A DNA stretch of 17,926 nt from Lachnospiraceae bacterium UBA2864 (GCA_002350525.1 DEFA01000049.1:1-17926); one strand, 5' to 3'. Positions 7,359 to 14,466 are shown, counted from the stretch's first letter. A program made the numbers and translations. Notes: generated by a model not told the origin, from the sequence alone.

Positions 7359-7385
7359 TTTACTTTATCGCTTTAGTGTGATAAA
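7359..7385 (+). promoter_or_regulatory. Weak promoter candidate with inverted repeat before the DAHP synthase gene
   Basis: A possible extended -10 (TG at 7377-7378 then GATAAA at 7380-7385) has a loose TTTACT at 7359-7364 only 15 bp upstream. TTTATC (7364-7369) and GATAAA (7380-7385) form a perfect 6-bp inverted repeat that overlaps these boxes and could be an operator. Read-through from hslO is equally possible, as no T-tailed hairpin lies in the gap. Confidence 0.25.
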
Positions 7386-7441
7386 CTGCACATTGTGTTT
7401 TAAGACGATACAGTGAAATACAGAAAGAAGGTAACACCCAC

Positions 7442-8476
7442 ATGGAAATGCAGATGGAATTCATCAGGAAACTTCCTACTCCTCAGGAACTGAAGGAAGA
7501 GTTTCCTGTTACGGATGAGATTAAGAAGATTAAAGATGAGCGTGATAAGGAGATTGCAGATATCTTTACAGGTAAGAGCGATAAGTTCCTTATGATCATC
7601 GGTCCTTGTTCGGCAGATAATGAAGAAGCGGTATGCGATTATATGAACCGCCTTGCAAGAGTTTATGAGCAGGTTAAGGATAAGATATTCATTATCCCGA
7701 GAGTATATACGAACAAGCCGCGTACAAAGGGAACAGGATATAAGGGAATGCTTCATCAGCCGGATCCCGAAGGACATGAAGATATGCTTGAAGGTCTTAT
7801 AGCCATAAGACAGATGCATACAAGAGTTGTTCGTGAGACGGGATTTACATGTGCCGAGGAGATGCTTTATCCGGGAAACCACAGATATCTTTCGGATCTT
7901 TTATCTTATATAGCAGTCGGCGCAAGAAGCGTAGAAGACCAGGAGCACAGAATCGTATCAAGCGGTGTCGGTATTCCTGTAGGAATGAAGAACCCTCCGA
8001 GCGGAGATATATCCGTTATGATGAATGCTATAACTGCGGCACAGTCTCCTCAGGATTTTATTTACAGAGGTTGGGAAGTAAGAACACCGGGTAATCCGCT
8101 TGCACATTCGATCATGCGTGGTTACATAGATGAAATGGGACATTCAAAACCTAATTACTACTATGAGAATCTGAAGATGGTATATGAAGAATATCAGAAG
8201 CTCGGCCTTAAGAATCCGGCAATCATAGTGGATACAAATCATGCAAATTCGAATAAGGAATATCTTGAGCAGATAAGAATCGCAAAGGATGTTCTTCACA
8301 GCAGACGTTCATCGCCGGAAGTAAAGACGATCGTTAAGGGTCTTATGACTGAAAGTTATATAGAAGACGGTGCTCAGAAGATCGGAGAAGGAATATACGG
8401 AAAGTCCATTACAGATCCGTGTCTCGGATGGGAGAAGACAGAAAGACTTCTCTTCGATATAGCAGAGCTTTTGTAA
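7442..8476 (+). CDS. aroF: 3-deoxy-7-phosphoheptulonate synthase (DAHP synthase, class I)
   Basis: This enzyme condenses phosphoenolpyruvate and erythrose 4-phosphate, the first step of the shikimate pathway to aromatic amino acids. The 344 aa length fits the AroF/G/H class. Diagnostic segments are IIGPCSADN with metal-ligand Cys56, PRVYTNKPRT, AVGARSVEDQEHR, GMKNPPSGD, and VDTNHANSNK with the metal His, followed by a glutamate in GLMTESYIEDG and the C-terminal SITDPCLGW. An N-terminal arm of about 45 residues precedes the barrel; in this class it carries feedback sites, but which amino acid inhibits it cannot be told. AAGAAGG at 7424-7430 precedes the ATG by 11 nt; a second in-frame ATG two codons later is a possible alternative start. 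The symbol aroF is chosen as generic for the class. Confidence 0.93.
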   Translation: MEMQMEFIRKLPTPQELKEEFPVTDEIKKIKDERDKEIADIFTGKSDKFLMIIGPCSADNEEAVCDYMNRLARVYEQVKDKIFIIPRVYTNKPRTKGTGYKGMLHQPDPEGHEDMLEGLIAIRQMHTRVVRETGFTCAEEMLYPGNHRYLSDLLSYIAVGARSVEDQEHRIVSSGVGIPVGMKNPPSGDISVMMNAITAAQSPQDFIYRGWEVRTPGNPLAHSIMRGYIDEMGHSKPNYYYENLKMVYEEYQKLGLKNPAIIVDTNHANSNKEYLEQIRIAKDVLHSRRSSPEVKTIVKGLMTESYIEDGAQKIGEGIYGKSITDPCLGWEKTERLLFDIAELL

Positions 8477-8520
8477 GAGGTCTGCAGACAGTCTTTTGAT
8501 TATTTAAGATAAAAAATAAT

Positions 8521-8565
8521 ACCCCCTGAGTGGCATCTGTCTGCCATATCAGGGGGTGTTTCTTT
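8521..8565 (+). terminator. Bidirectional rho-independent terminator
   Basis: ACCCCCTGA (8521-8529) pairs with TCAGGGGGT (8549-8557), and the inner TGGCA/TGCCA adds five more pairs around a TCTGTC loop. A T-rich tail (TTTCTTT) follows on the plus strand. On the minus strand the same hairpin is followed by ATTATTTTTTATC. It ends the DAHP synthase transcript and also the convergent ACT-domain gene. Confidence 0.92.
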
Positions 8566-8585
8566 ATCATTTTATGGGATGCATA

Positions 8586-8990
8586 TTATACCAGAACGTA
8601 GCCCTTGCTCTTTAAAGATTCTTCGATTTCCGTATATCCGGCAGCTTTCATGACAGCAAGAGGAGTCTTGGAATCACGGCTGTATGAAACATACAGATAC
8701 TCGATATTGATATTTATGGACTCAACGTCTGTAAGAAGCTTGGTAAGGCTTCCGACATTATCGGGAATCTGTACACCGATAACTTTATCAATCTTACACA
8801 TATAACCCTTGTTCTGAAGAAGTTCAAGACCTTTCTCAGGATCGGTCAGAAGCATTCTGGCAATTCCGTACTCTGCACTGTCGTTTGTTACAACATTGTA
8901 GATATCTATTCCGTTGGATGAAACGGTCTCTGTAATGTCTTTCATTGCGCCTTTGCGGTTCTCGGTGAAAACCGATATTTGTTTTATCAT
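8586..8990 (-). CDS. Tandem ACT domain protein (amino-acid binding regulator)
   Basis: This 134 aa protein consists of two ACT modules and nothing else. The first (residues 1-65) begins with QISVFTENRKGAMKDITETV, the usual ACT opening with a strand and helix; the second (about 70-134) has VIGVQIPDNVGSLTKLLTDV. Such COG4747-like proteins bind small ligands, usually amino acids, but their partners are generally unknown. It is convergent to the DAHP synthase gene and shares its terminator, so it is not co-transcribed, though an aromatic amino-acid sensing role would be a natural guess. GGAGG sits 7 nt before the ATG on the minus strand. Confidence 0.88.
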   Translation of the reverse strand: MIKQISVFTENRKGAMKDITETVSSNGIDIYNVVTNDSAEYGIARMLLTDPEKGLELLQNKGYMCKIDKVIGVQIPDNVGSLTKLLTDVESININIEYLYVSYSRDSKTPLAVMKAAGYTEIEESLKSKGYVLV

Positions 8991-9027
8991 GATATTTCCT
9001 CCATTGCCGAAAAAATAAAAAATATAT

Positions 9028-9061
9028 ATAATAGCTAGTAATGATAGTGATCATAAGCTAT
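9028..9061 (-). promoter_or_regulatory. Candidate promoter and operator-like inverted repeat upstream of the ACT gene
   Basis: Reading the minus strand, a -10 TATTAT (9028-9033) and a poor -35 TTATGA (9051-9056) are spaced by 17 bp. A long inverted repeat covers the same bases: ATAGCT (9031-9036) with AGCTAT (9056-9061), and inside it ATGAT (9041-9045) with ATCAT (9050-9054) around a 4-nt centre. Binding of a dimeric regulator here would block this promoter. Confidence 0.4.
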
Positions 9062-9113
9062 TTTATCGACGACTCAGTATAACATATAACCATAATTCGT
9101 GCATTATTTTTAT

Positions 9114-9167
9114 ATGGAAATATTATAGATTTTTATGGGAATGTTATAGATTTATTTTATGGAGAAT
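9114..9167 (+). repeat. Direct repeats, 21-bp period, upstream of the peptidase-lipase operon
   Basis: ATGGAAATATTATAGATTT (9114-9132) recurs with two changes as ATGGGAATGTTATAGATTT (9135-9153), and a partial third copy, ATGGAGAAT, lies at 9159-9167 and includes the ribosome binding site. The first two are offset by 21 bp, two helix turns. A regulator binding site or a slippage duplication could explain them. No convincing promoter was found in this interval. Confidence 0.5.
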
Positions 9168-9172
9168 GATAT

Positions 9173-9922
9173 ATGCTGAACAGACTCAGCCTTAAATCCA
9201 ACTACATAAATGTTCTCGAGGAAGACGGCTCGCTCAGCTTTGGAGGAAATCAGGGCTGGGTGGTAAAGGATTCCGAAAAAAAACGTTCCCGCAACAACAT
9301 TATCCGTAAATTCGGATGCGGACTTGTAAGTGCCGTCGATATAGTTGCATATATGGAGAAGAATTCCCAAGGGGAATCGGGTACGGGAGAAGATATGGGG
9401 AGGCCTCTTACCGTAGCCGAATACCGTGACAGACTGCATGAACTTGAAAGGCGTATATTTCATGTGAGTTACTGGCTGGGAGTTCCGGGAACGAGACTGG
9501 CACGGAGAATGAATCGTCTCTTCAGAAAGAAGAAGATGCCGTATAAAGCATCCTGGGGAATGTCCGGCAAAAAGCTTCTCGCCAGAGTAAGGGATATGCT
9601 GGATAACGATATTCCGGTTACTCTTGGGATAGGACCGGGATTCTTCAGAAAAGACAGGGTTCATCTCTATGTGCTCCAGCTGGAAAAGGATGGCCCGCTT
9701 AGAAGCGGTAACTTGAGATACAGTCTGAAACGCAGGGGGAGTACCAAGGATCATTACGTAACGATAACAGGTCTTCTTGAAGATAATGAGAAAGTATACT
9801 TTGAGATATCTTCATGGGGAAGAAAATACTATATCGATTACGATGAGTATACGGGATATGTTAAGAAGTGCGATAATTACATTTTCAGCAATATCCTATG
9901 GATAAGAAAGAAAAAAGGTTAA
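9173..9922 (+). CDS. Putative papain/C39-like cysteine peptidase homologue
   Basis: This 249 aa protein is not confidently recognised. A cysteine at residue 49 in the segment FGCGLVSAVDIVAYM resembles the nucleophile helix of papain-like and C39-like peptidases. A late histidine (His194) in KDHYVTITGL is followed by SSWGRKYYIDYDEY (213-226), similar in layout to the His and N/S-S-W-G region of this fold. The middle (about 62-165) is basic and charged. There is no signal peptide, so it should be cytoplasmic. GGAG at 9161-9164 lies 8 nt before the ATG. A lipase gene follows 19 nt downstream with its own ribosome binding site, so the two are probably co-transcribed. Alternatives are an inactive transglutaminase-like or amidase protein. 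The catalytic assignment is inference from motif spacing. Confidence 0.6.
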   Translation: MLNRLSLKSNYINVLEEDGSLSFGGNQGWVVKDSEKKRSRNNIIRKFGCGLVSAVDIVAYMEKNSQGESGTGEDMGRPLTVAEYRDRLHELERRIFHVSYWLGVPGTRLARRMNRLFRKKKMPYKASWGMSGKKLLARVRDMLDNDIPVTLGIGPGFFRKDRVHLYVLQLEKDGPLRSGNLRYSLKRRGSTKDHYVTITGLLEDNEKVYFEISSWGRKYYIDYDEYTGYVKKCDNYIFSNILWIRKKKG

Positions 9923-9941
9923 AGTATTAAGAGGAAATGAC

Positions 9942-11129
9942 ATGGACACAAAGAAGTTAAGCAAACTGGGATTGGGCAACAAGCTGCTGCTGTTTTTTAT
10001 GATATCGGTTCTTGCGGCAGTTGTATGGATAATAGTGGAGATATCAAAAAACGGTATTAAGAATGCCTGGAGTGATAACTGGGGAAAGATAGTTCTTATA
10101 ATCATTGCCGAGATGATAATCTTCTGGATAGGCATCATAATGGTTTATATTTCATCCACGCAGCTTGGTGTAAAATGGAGAACAATAGGAGCTCTCACAG
10201 GCTGGATACCAGTAGTCAACCTGTTTGTTCTCGGAAAGATCATAAGTGTGACCGGAAAGGAATACCGCTTTGAGAAAAAGAAGAATAAGCTGAACGAAAA
10301 ACGTGCGGATAAGATGATATGCAGAACTAAGTACCCGATACTTATGGTGCACGGAGTATTCTTCAGAGATTTTCAGTATTTTAATTACTGGGGCAGAGTT
10401 CCGGAAGAACTTGAGAAGAACGGGGCGACAATTTACTACGGGCAGCATCAGTCAGCAGCATCGGTTCATGACTGTGCCGAGGAACTTGCAGACAGGATAA
10501 AGCATATAGTCAAGGAAAGCGGATGTGAGAAGGTAAATGTGATCGCTCATTCCAAGGGCGGTCTGGATACCAAGTATGCCATAGCAAAATTCGGAATGGA
10601 TAAGTATGTTGCTTCACTTACGACGATCAACACACCTCATAACGGATGTGAGTTTGCCGATTATCTTCTGGGCAAGGCTCCGGAAGGTCTTAAGGATAAA
10701 GTTGCGAAGGCTTATAACTCTACACTTAAGAAGCTGGGGGATAAGAATCCTTCGTTTATAGCGGCTGTTACCGATCTTACCGCAACAGGATGTAAGAGAA
10801 TCAATGATGAGATAGGCAATTTTGATTTCAGAAGGCACGGCGTTTATACCCAGAGCGTGGGATCGTGGATGAAGGAAGCGGGAAGCGGTGCATTTCCGCT
10901 TAATATGTCCTATCTTCTGGTGAAGCATTTCGACGGACCGAATGACGGACTGGTCGGAGAACCATCATTTCACTTTGGTGAGAATTATACATTCCTTGAG
11001 AATAAGAAATCTAAGCGTGGAATCTCACATGGTGATATGATCGATCTGAACAGAGAGAATATCGACGGCTTTGATGTGCGTGAATTCTATGTTCAGCTTG
11101 TGGCTGATTTAAAGAAGATGGGATTATAA
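9942..11129 (+). CDS. Membrane-anchored alpha/beta hydrolase, triacylglycerol lipase-like
   Basis: This 395 aa predicted lipase or esterase has two hydrophobic N-terminal segments (about 13-33 and 49-71) and a third weaker one (about 82-102), then a hydrolase domain from about 130. Family signs are YPILMVHG (131-138, oxyanion region), the nucleophile elbow AHSKG with Ser204 (Ala in the first position, as in Bacillus lipases), TINTPHNG (228-235), Asp335 in GPNDGLVGE and His363 in GISHGDMID, giving a complete Ser-Asp-His triad. The triad domain follows the membrane segments; whether it faces in or out cannot be decided with confidence. An AAGAGG ribosome binding site precedes the ATG. The acylphosphatase gene starts 1 nt after its stop, so the pair is translationally coupled. 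Confidence 0.85.
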   Translation: MDTKKLSKLGLGNKLLLFFMISVLAAVVWIIVEISKNGIKNAWSDNWGKIVLIIIAEMIIFWIGIIMVYISSTQLGVKWRTIGALTGWIPVVNLFVLGKIISVTGKEYRFEKKKNKLNEKRADKMICRTKYPILMVHGVFFRDFQYFNYWGRVPEELEKNGATIYYGQHQSAASVHDCAEELADRIKHIVKESGCEKVNVIAHSKGGLDTKYAIAKFGMDKYVASLTTINTPHNGCEFADYLLGKAPEGLKDKVAKAYNSTLKKLGDKNPSFIAAVTDLTATGCKRINDEIGNFDFRRHGVYTQSVGSWMKEAGSGAFPLNMSYLLVKHFDGPNDGLVGEPSFHFGENYTFLENKKSKRGISHGDMIDLNRENIDGFDVREFYVQLVADLKKMGL

Positions 11130-11130
11130 A

Positions 11131-11409
11131 ATGATCGAAAGAAGACATTATATTATATCGGGTTCTGTACAGGGAGTAGGTTTCAGGTATAGGGCATTAT
11201 ATGCGGCCCGGGGACTGGGGATAACCGGGTTTGTAAAAAATCGTTATGACGGCAAAGTTGAGATGGAAGTCCAGGGGGATAGGGACAGCATCTCGAGAAT
11301 GCTTGCAGAGATTGATGCCGGAAGCTTTATACATATTGAAGATATGGAAGTTAAGAATATTCCGCTCGATGAAGAAGAGAGGGATTTTAAAGTTGTAAGC
11401 AGCTGGTAA
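11131..11409 (+). CDS. acyP: Acylphosphatase
   Basis: This 92 aa enzyme hydrolyses acyl phosphates such as acetyl phosphate or carbamoyl phosphate. The signature GSVQGVGFRYR (residues 11-21) contains catalytic Arg19, and GFVKNRYDG (33-41) contains catalytic Asn37. Length is normal for the family. The start codon lies one base after the lipase stop, and the polyphosphate enzyme gene starts 19 nt after its own stop, so it sits in the middle of an operon. Its coupling to phosphoryl-transfer chemistry is plausible with the next gene but not proven. Confidence 0.95.
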   Translation: MIERRHYIISGSVQGVGFRYRALYAARGLGITGFVKNRYDGKVEMEVQGDRDSISRMLAEIDAGSFIHIEDMEVKNIPLDEEERDFKVVSSW

Positions 11410-11428
11410 TATAGAGGAGGTAGGTATT

Positions 11429-12916
11429 ATGTTAAAGGAATGGGTGAAGGAACCGAGACCAACAGATGAGGAACTTGGTGAGAGACTCGAGAAAGCAAGG
11501 ACGGCACTTGCGGCAAGGCAGATGATGATAAAAGAAAAGAAACTTCCCGTGCTGGTTATTATGGACGGTTGGGGAGCGGCCGGAAAGGGAAGTGTACTCG
11601 GTAAAGTTATCAGAAATCTTGATCCGAGGTTTTTTAAATGCGAGACATTGACTGCACCGACAGATGAGGAAAAGAGAAAGCCTTTCCTGTACAGATATTT
11701 TGTAAGGATTCCGAAGGAGGGAGCAATCGCTTTCTTCGACGGAAGCTGGATGGGTGAAGTTACATCCATGTATCTCCACGACAAGATCAGTGAGAAAAAG
11801 TATAAGTCGCATCTCACCAGCATAAAGAGATTCGAGCGTCAGCTGAATGATAACGGATATCTGGTGGTTAAGTTCTTCTTCCATATTGATGAGAAAACTC
11901 AGAGGAAGAGACTTAAAGAACTTGAAAGCGATACCTATACAAAATGGAGAGTAACGGATAAAGACAGGTGGCAGAACAAACATTACGACAAATGTATGAA
12001 TGTATACGACGAGTATATAGAAGCCACTAATCAGTTTGTTGCACCTTGGTATTTCATAGATTCCTCAAACAAAAAATGGTCCGAGCTTCAGATGACGGAA
12101 ATACTCATAGCAAGTATTGATACCGCTATAGCAAATGCATCGACTGAGCAGAAAGCACCGCTTCTTCAGAATACATTTCCGATGAAAGAAGTTCCTAAGC
12201 TTTCGGAGGTTGATCTGTCGAAGACTATATCTGAGGAGGATTATAAGAAAGAACTTGATAAACTTCAGGATAAACTCAGTGAGCTCCACAATGAGCTTTA
12301 TCATAAGAAGATTCCTGTGATTATAGCATACGAAGGCTGGGATGCAGCCGGTAAAGGTGGAAATATAAAACGTGTTGCGGGAGCACTCGACCCAAGAGGT
12401 TACGAGGTACATCCTATAGCAAGTCCCGAACCGGCAGAGAAGGCGAGACACTATCTGTGGAGATTTTGGAACCGTCTGCCGAAGGACGGCCATATAGCCA
12501 TATTTGACAGAACCTGGTACGGAAGAGTCATGGTAGAACGTATAGAGGGATTCTGTACGGAGAATGACTGGCAGAGAGCTTACAATGAGATAAATGAATT
12601 TGAGAAAGAGCTCGATGACTGGAATGCCGTAATTATCAAGTTCTGGGTGCATATAGATAAGGATACTCAGCTGGCAAGATTTACCGATCGCCAGAATACG
12701 CCGGAGAAACAGTGGAAGATAACTGATGAGGACTGGCGTAACAGGGAGAAATGGGATCAGTATGAAAAAGCTATAGATGAGATGTTAGCCAAGACCAGTA
12801 CAAAGTTTGCACCGTGGCATATCCTTGAATCAAACGATAAAAAATATGCAAGGATTAAGGCTTTGAAAGTTATTATAAAAGCAATAGAAGATAAGCTGGA
12901 AAAAGTAAAAGACTGA
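11429..12916 (+). CDS. pap: Polyphosphate:AMP phosphotransferase (two-domain PPK2)
   Basis: This 495 aa protein has two fused PPK2 domains (about 10-240 and 265-490), the architecture of class II enzymes that use polyphosphate to make ADP from AMP. The C-terminal domain has full motifs: Walker A GWDAAGKGG (303-311), ASPEPAEKARHYLWRFW (331-347) and FDRTWYGRV (359-367). The N-terminal domain keeps GWGAAGKG (47-54) but lacks the Walker A Asp (Gly49) and has FDGSWMGEV instead of FDRTWYGRV, so it has lost both arginines and is probably structural. A strong AGAGGAGG ribosome binding site precedes it. It is the last gene of the operon and ends before a strong terminator. AMP as acceptor is inferred from the two-domain architecture. 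Confidence 0.92.
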   Translation: MLKEWVKEPRPTDEELGERLEKARTALAARQMMIKEKKLPVLVIMDGWGAAGKGSVLGKVIRNLDPRFFKCETLTAPTDEEKRKPFLYRYFVRIPKEGAIAFFDGSWMGEVTSMYLHDKISEKKYKSHLTSIKRFERQLNDNGYLVVKFFFHIDEKTQRKRLKELESDTYTKWRVTDKDRWQNKHYDKCMNVYDEYIEATNQFVAPWYFIDSSNKKWSELQMTEILIASIDTAIANASTEQKAPLLQNTFPMKEVPKLSEVDLSKTISEEDYKKELDKLQDKLSELHNELYHKKIPVIIAYEGWDAAGKGGNIKRVAGALDPRGYEVHPIASPEPAEKARHYLWRFWNRLPKDGHIAIFDRTWYGRVMVERIEGFCTENDWQRAYNEINEFEKELDDWNAVIIKFWVHIDKDTQLARFTDRQNTPEKQWKITDEDWRNREKWDQYEKAIDEMLAKTSTKFAPWHILESNDKKYARIKALKVIIKAIEDKLEKVKD

Positions 12917-12944
12917 TAAGAATAGCCGGACTGTAAGATAAACT

Positions 12945-12999
12945 AAATCCCCGAAATCACAGAGTATATTGTGAACTCTATGATTCCGGGGATTTTTAT
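12945..12999 (+). terminator. Strong terminator between pap and ddh (probably bidirectional)
   Basis: AAATCCCCG (12945-12953) pairs with CGGGGATTT (12987-12995). The stem continues through AATCA-AGAGT with ACTCT-TGATT, with a single C-A mismatch and a 9-nt loop. TTTTTATC follows on the plus strand. The minus strand has AAATCC preceded by less regular T content (TAGTTTATC), so termination of ddh here is likely but weaker. Confidence 0.88.
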
Positions 13000-13018
13000 C
13001 TTATAAACAGATTATGGC

Positions 13019-13999
13019 TTAAAGCATATGTGCACGGATCTCGTCGCCGCTGAGCGGTGAGAGAAGAGCAGGTGCTATATCGAATACTGTCTTTGCTCCG
13101 CTTATATCGTCTTTATTCATGCGGTATGCTGCTCTAGCATAAGCTGTAAGAACAGAACCGGTGAATTCAGGATTTGAATCAAGGGTCAGCTTATATTCGA
13201 TAACGTGCTTGTTTGTTCCGTTACCGCTGTCGCCGCTGTAGATAACCGAACCGCCATGAGGAAGACCGCTGTGATCGCGCTGCATTTCCTCCTCGGAAAT
13301 AAAGTTTACGGTTGTGTCATAATCAGAGAAGTAGTTCGGCATAGTCTTGATCTCGTTCTCTATACGTGCCTTGTCAGCACCTTCTTCAGCTACTACATAG
13401 CAGAGACGTGTATGCTTCTCACGTGTTGTAAGTTCAGGATTCTTTCCTGCCCTTACAGCTTCAAGTGCAGCATCAACAGGTACTGTGTACTGACGGGCAT
13501 CCTTAACTCCGTCAATACGTCTTATGGCATCGCTGTGGCCCTGGCTTACACCCTTGCCCCAGAATGTATATGCCTTGCCGCCGGGAAGAACTGACTCTGA
13601 GTAGAGACGGTTGATCGAGAACATGCCCGGATCCCATCCGCATGAGATGATACCGATCTTTCCGGCAGATTTGGAAGCTTCATCAACATTTGCAAAATGT
13701 GTTGGGATGTTTGCATGTGTATCGAAACTGTCGATAACGTTATACATAGCAGCATACTTTGGTGTCATCTTTGGAAGATCGGTTGCGCTTCCTCCGCAGA
13801 TTATAAGAACATCGATATCGGCTGTACCGGCATCAAGTGCCTCGGTGCTGAGGACTTTTACTCCTGAAACAGTTTTTACTGATTCGGGATCACGTCTTGT
13901 GTAAACAGCTGTAAGCTCCATATCATCACATCTCAGGACTGCCTGTTCAACGCCGCGTCCGAGATTACCGTATCCGAGAATACCTATTTTAATACTCAT
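13019..13999 (-). CDS. ddh: meso-diaminopimelate D-dehydrogenase
   Basis: Ddh makes meso-diaminopimelate in one NADPH-dependent step from tetrahydrodipicolinate, feeding peptidoglycan and lysine synthesis. The protein opens with the dinucleotide-binding motif GILGYGNLGRGVE and has VYTRRDP, IDSFDTHANIP, ISCGWDPGMFSINRL, FWGKGVSQGHSDAIRRIDGV and the C-terminal KTVFDIAPALLSP, all typical of this family. I chose the ATG at 13999, giving 326 aa, close to the usual size, because GGAGGA (14005-14010) lies 5 nt upstream. The longer reading from 14029 adds ten lysine-rich residues that are in fact encoded by the ribosome binding site region. It is convergent with pap and divergent from the adhesin gene. 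Confidence 0.95.
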   Translation of the reverse strand: MSIKIGILGYGNLGRGVEQAVLRCDDMELTAVYTRRDPESVKTVSGVKVLSTEALDAGTADIDVLIICGGSATDLPKMTPKYAAMYNVIDSFDTHANIPTHFANVDEASKSAGKIGIISCGWDPGMFSINRLYSESVLPGGKAYTFWGKGVSQGHSDAIRRIDGVKDARQYTVPVDAALEAVRAGKNPELTTREKHTRLCYVVAEEGADKARIENEIKTMPNYFSDYDTTVNFISEEEMQRDHSGLPHGGSVIYSGDSGNGTNKHVIEYKLTLDSNPEFTGSVLTAYARAAYRMNKDDISGAKTVFDIAPALLSPLSGDEIRAHML

Positions 14000-14045
14000 T
14001 TTTATCCTCCGTTTATATTTAAATTTCAAAAAAATACCGACAAAT

Positions 14046-14074
14046 ATTTTAGCACAGGGAGAGGCTTATCGCAA
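14046..14074 (-). promoter_or_regulatory. Extended -10 promoter of ddh
   Basis: On the minus strand, -35 TTGCGA (14069-14074) and -10 TAAAAT (14046-14051) are 17 bp apart, and TGC directly precedes the -10 box as an extended -10 element. The predicted start near 14039 gives a leader of about 40 nt before the chosen ATG at 13999. Confidence 0.65.
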
Positions 14075-14268
14075 TTCTTTTGGTATGAATCTGAGGCAAC
14101 GAGAAAATGCTTTAATAATTAAGAAAACATGGTGAAATGTGTCTTTACTGTGAACGCATTTTTATAAAAATTAATCAAATTTATGATAATCGATAGACAT
14201 TTTGAACAAAAAAACGAGCGTTTCTTTGGAAAAACCTCACAATAATTGTTGAAAATGCTGAAAATAAT
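14075..14268. other. AT-rich intergenic stretch between divergent ddh and adhesin promoters
   Basis: About 190 nt between the two divergent promoters contain no gene I can support. Short reading frames of 12-16 codons (for example from the ATGs near 14083 and 14129) have no ribosome binding site. The stretch is AT-rich and may hold regulator sites for the adhesin, but no clear motif stands out apart from the palindrome just downstream. Confidence 0.5.
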
Positions 14269-14316
14269 CTTAATGAAAAATTAAGGTTTGAAACGCTTGT
14301 AAATAAAGGTTATAGT
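14269..14316 (+). promoter_or_regulatory. Adhesin promoter with upstream palindrome
   Basis: A -35 TTGAAA (14288-14293) and a -10 TATAGT (14311-14316) are separated by exactly 17 bp, predicting a start at about 14323. Immediately upstream, CTTAAT (14269-14274) and ATTAAG (14280-14285) form a perfect inverted repeat around GAAAA, well placed for a regulator that contacts RNA polymerase at the -35 box. Confidence 0.65.
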
Positions 14317-14323
14317 AAACATA

Positions 14324-14414
14324 ACTATCGTTAACCCCTTAGCGGTAGTGCGCCTATTTTATGATGATATGATTTATTTTTTCTTAGTATACATAGTATC
14401 CGAATACTATGTAT
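14324..14414 (+). promoter_or_regulatory. Two perfect 11-bp hairpins in the adhesin mRNA leader
   Basis: Hairpin 1 (14324-14349) has 11 pairs, two of them G-T wobbles, closed by a CCCC tetraloop. It begins at or within 1-2 nt of the predicted transcription start, so the mRNA would start with a stem-loop. Hairpin 2 (14389-14399 with 14404-14414) has 11 perfect Watson-Crick pairs around CCGA. Neither is followed by a T run of terminator length. They probably stabilise or regulate the mRNA; hairpin 2 could alternatively be a DNA operator. Confidence 0.6.
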
Positions 14415-14466
14415 TTGCGTTATAGATTAGGACATTCAAAACTATTGAGAGAGGGAGAATGAGAGA

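Noticed and set aside
13019..14029. A longer ddh reading starting at 14029 with ten extra basic residues
   Set aside because: The extra codons include the GGAGGA ribosome binding site of the ATG at 13999, and the shorter form matches the usual Ddh length and its N-terminal dinucleotide motif.
14075..14268. Short peptides of 12-16 codons between ddh and the adhesin gene
   Set aside because: No ribosome binding site and no conserved character; such frames are expected by chance in AT-rich DNA.
14324..14414. Cyclic di-GMP riboswitch in the adhesin leader
   Set aside because: The two simple hairpins lack the conserved GEMM-I bases and tetraloop/receptor, and there is no class II pseudoknot pattern that I can trace.
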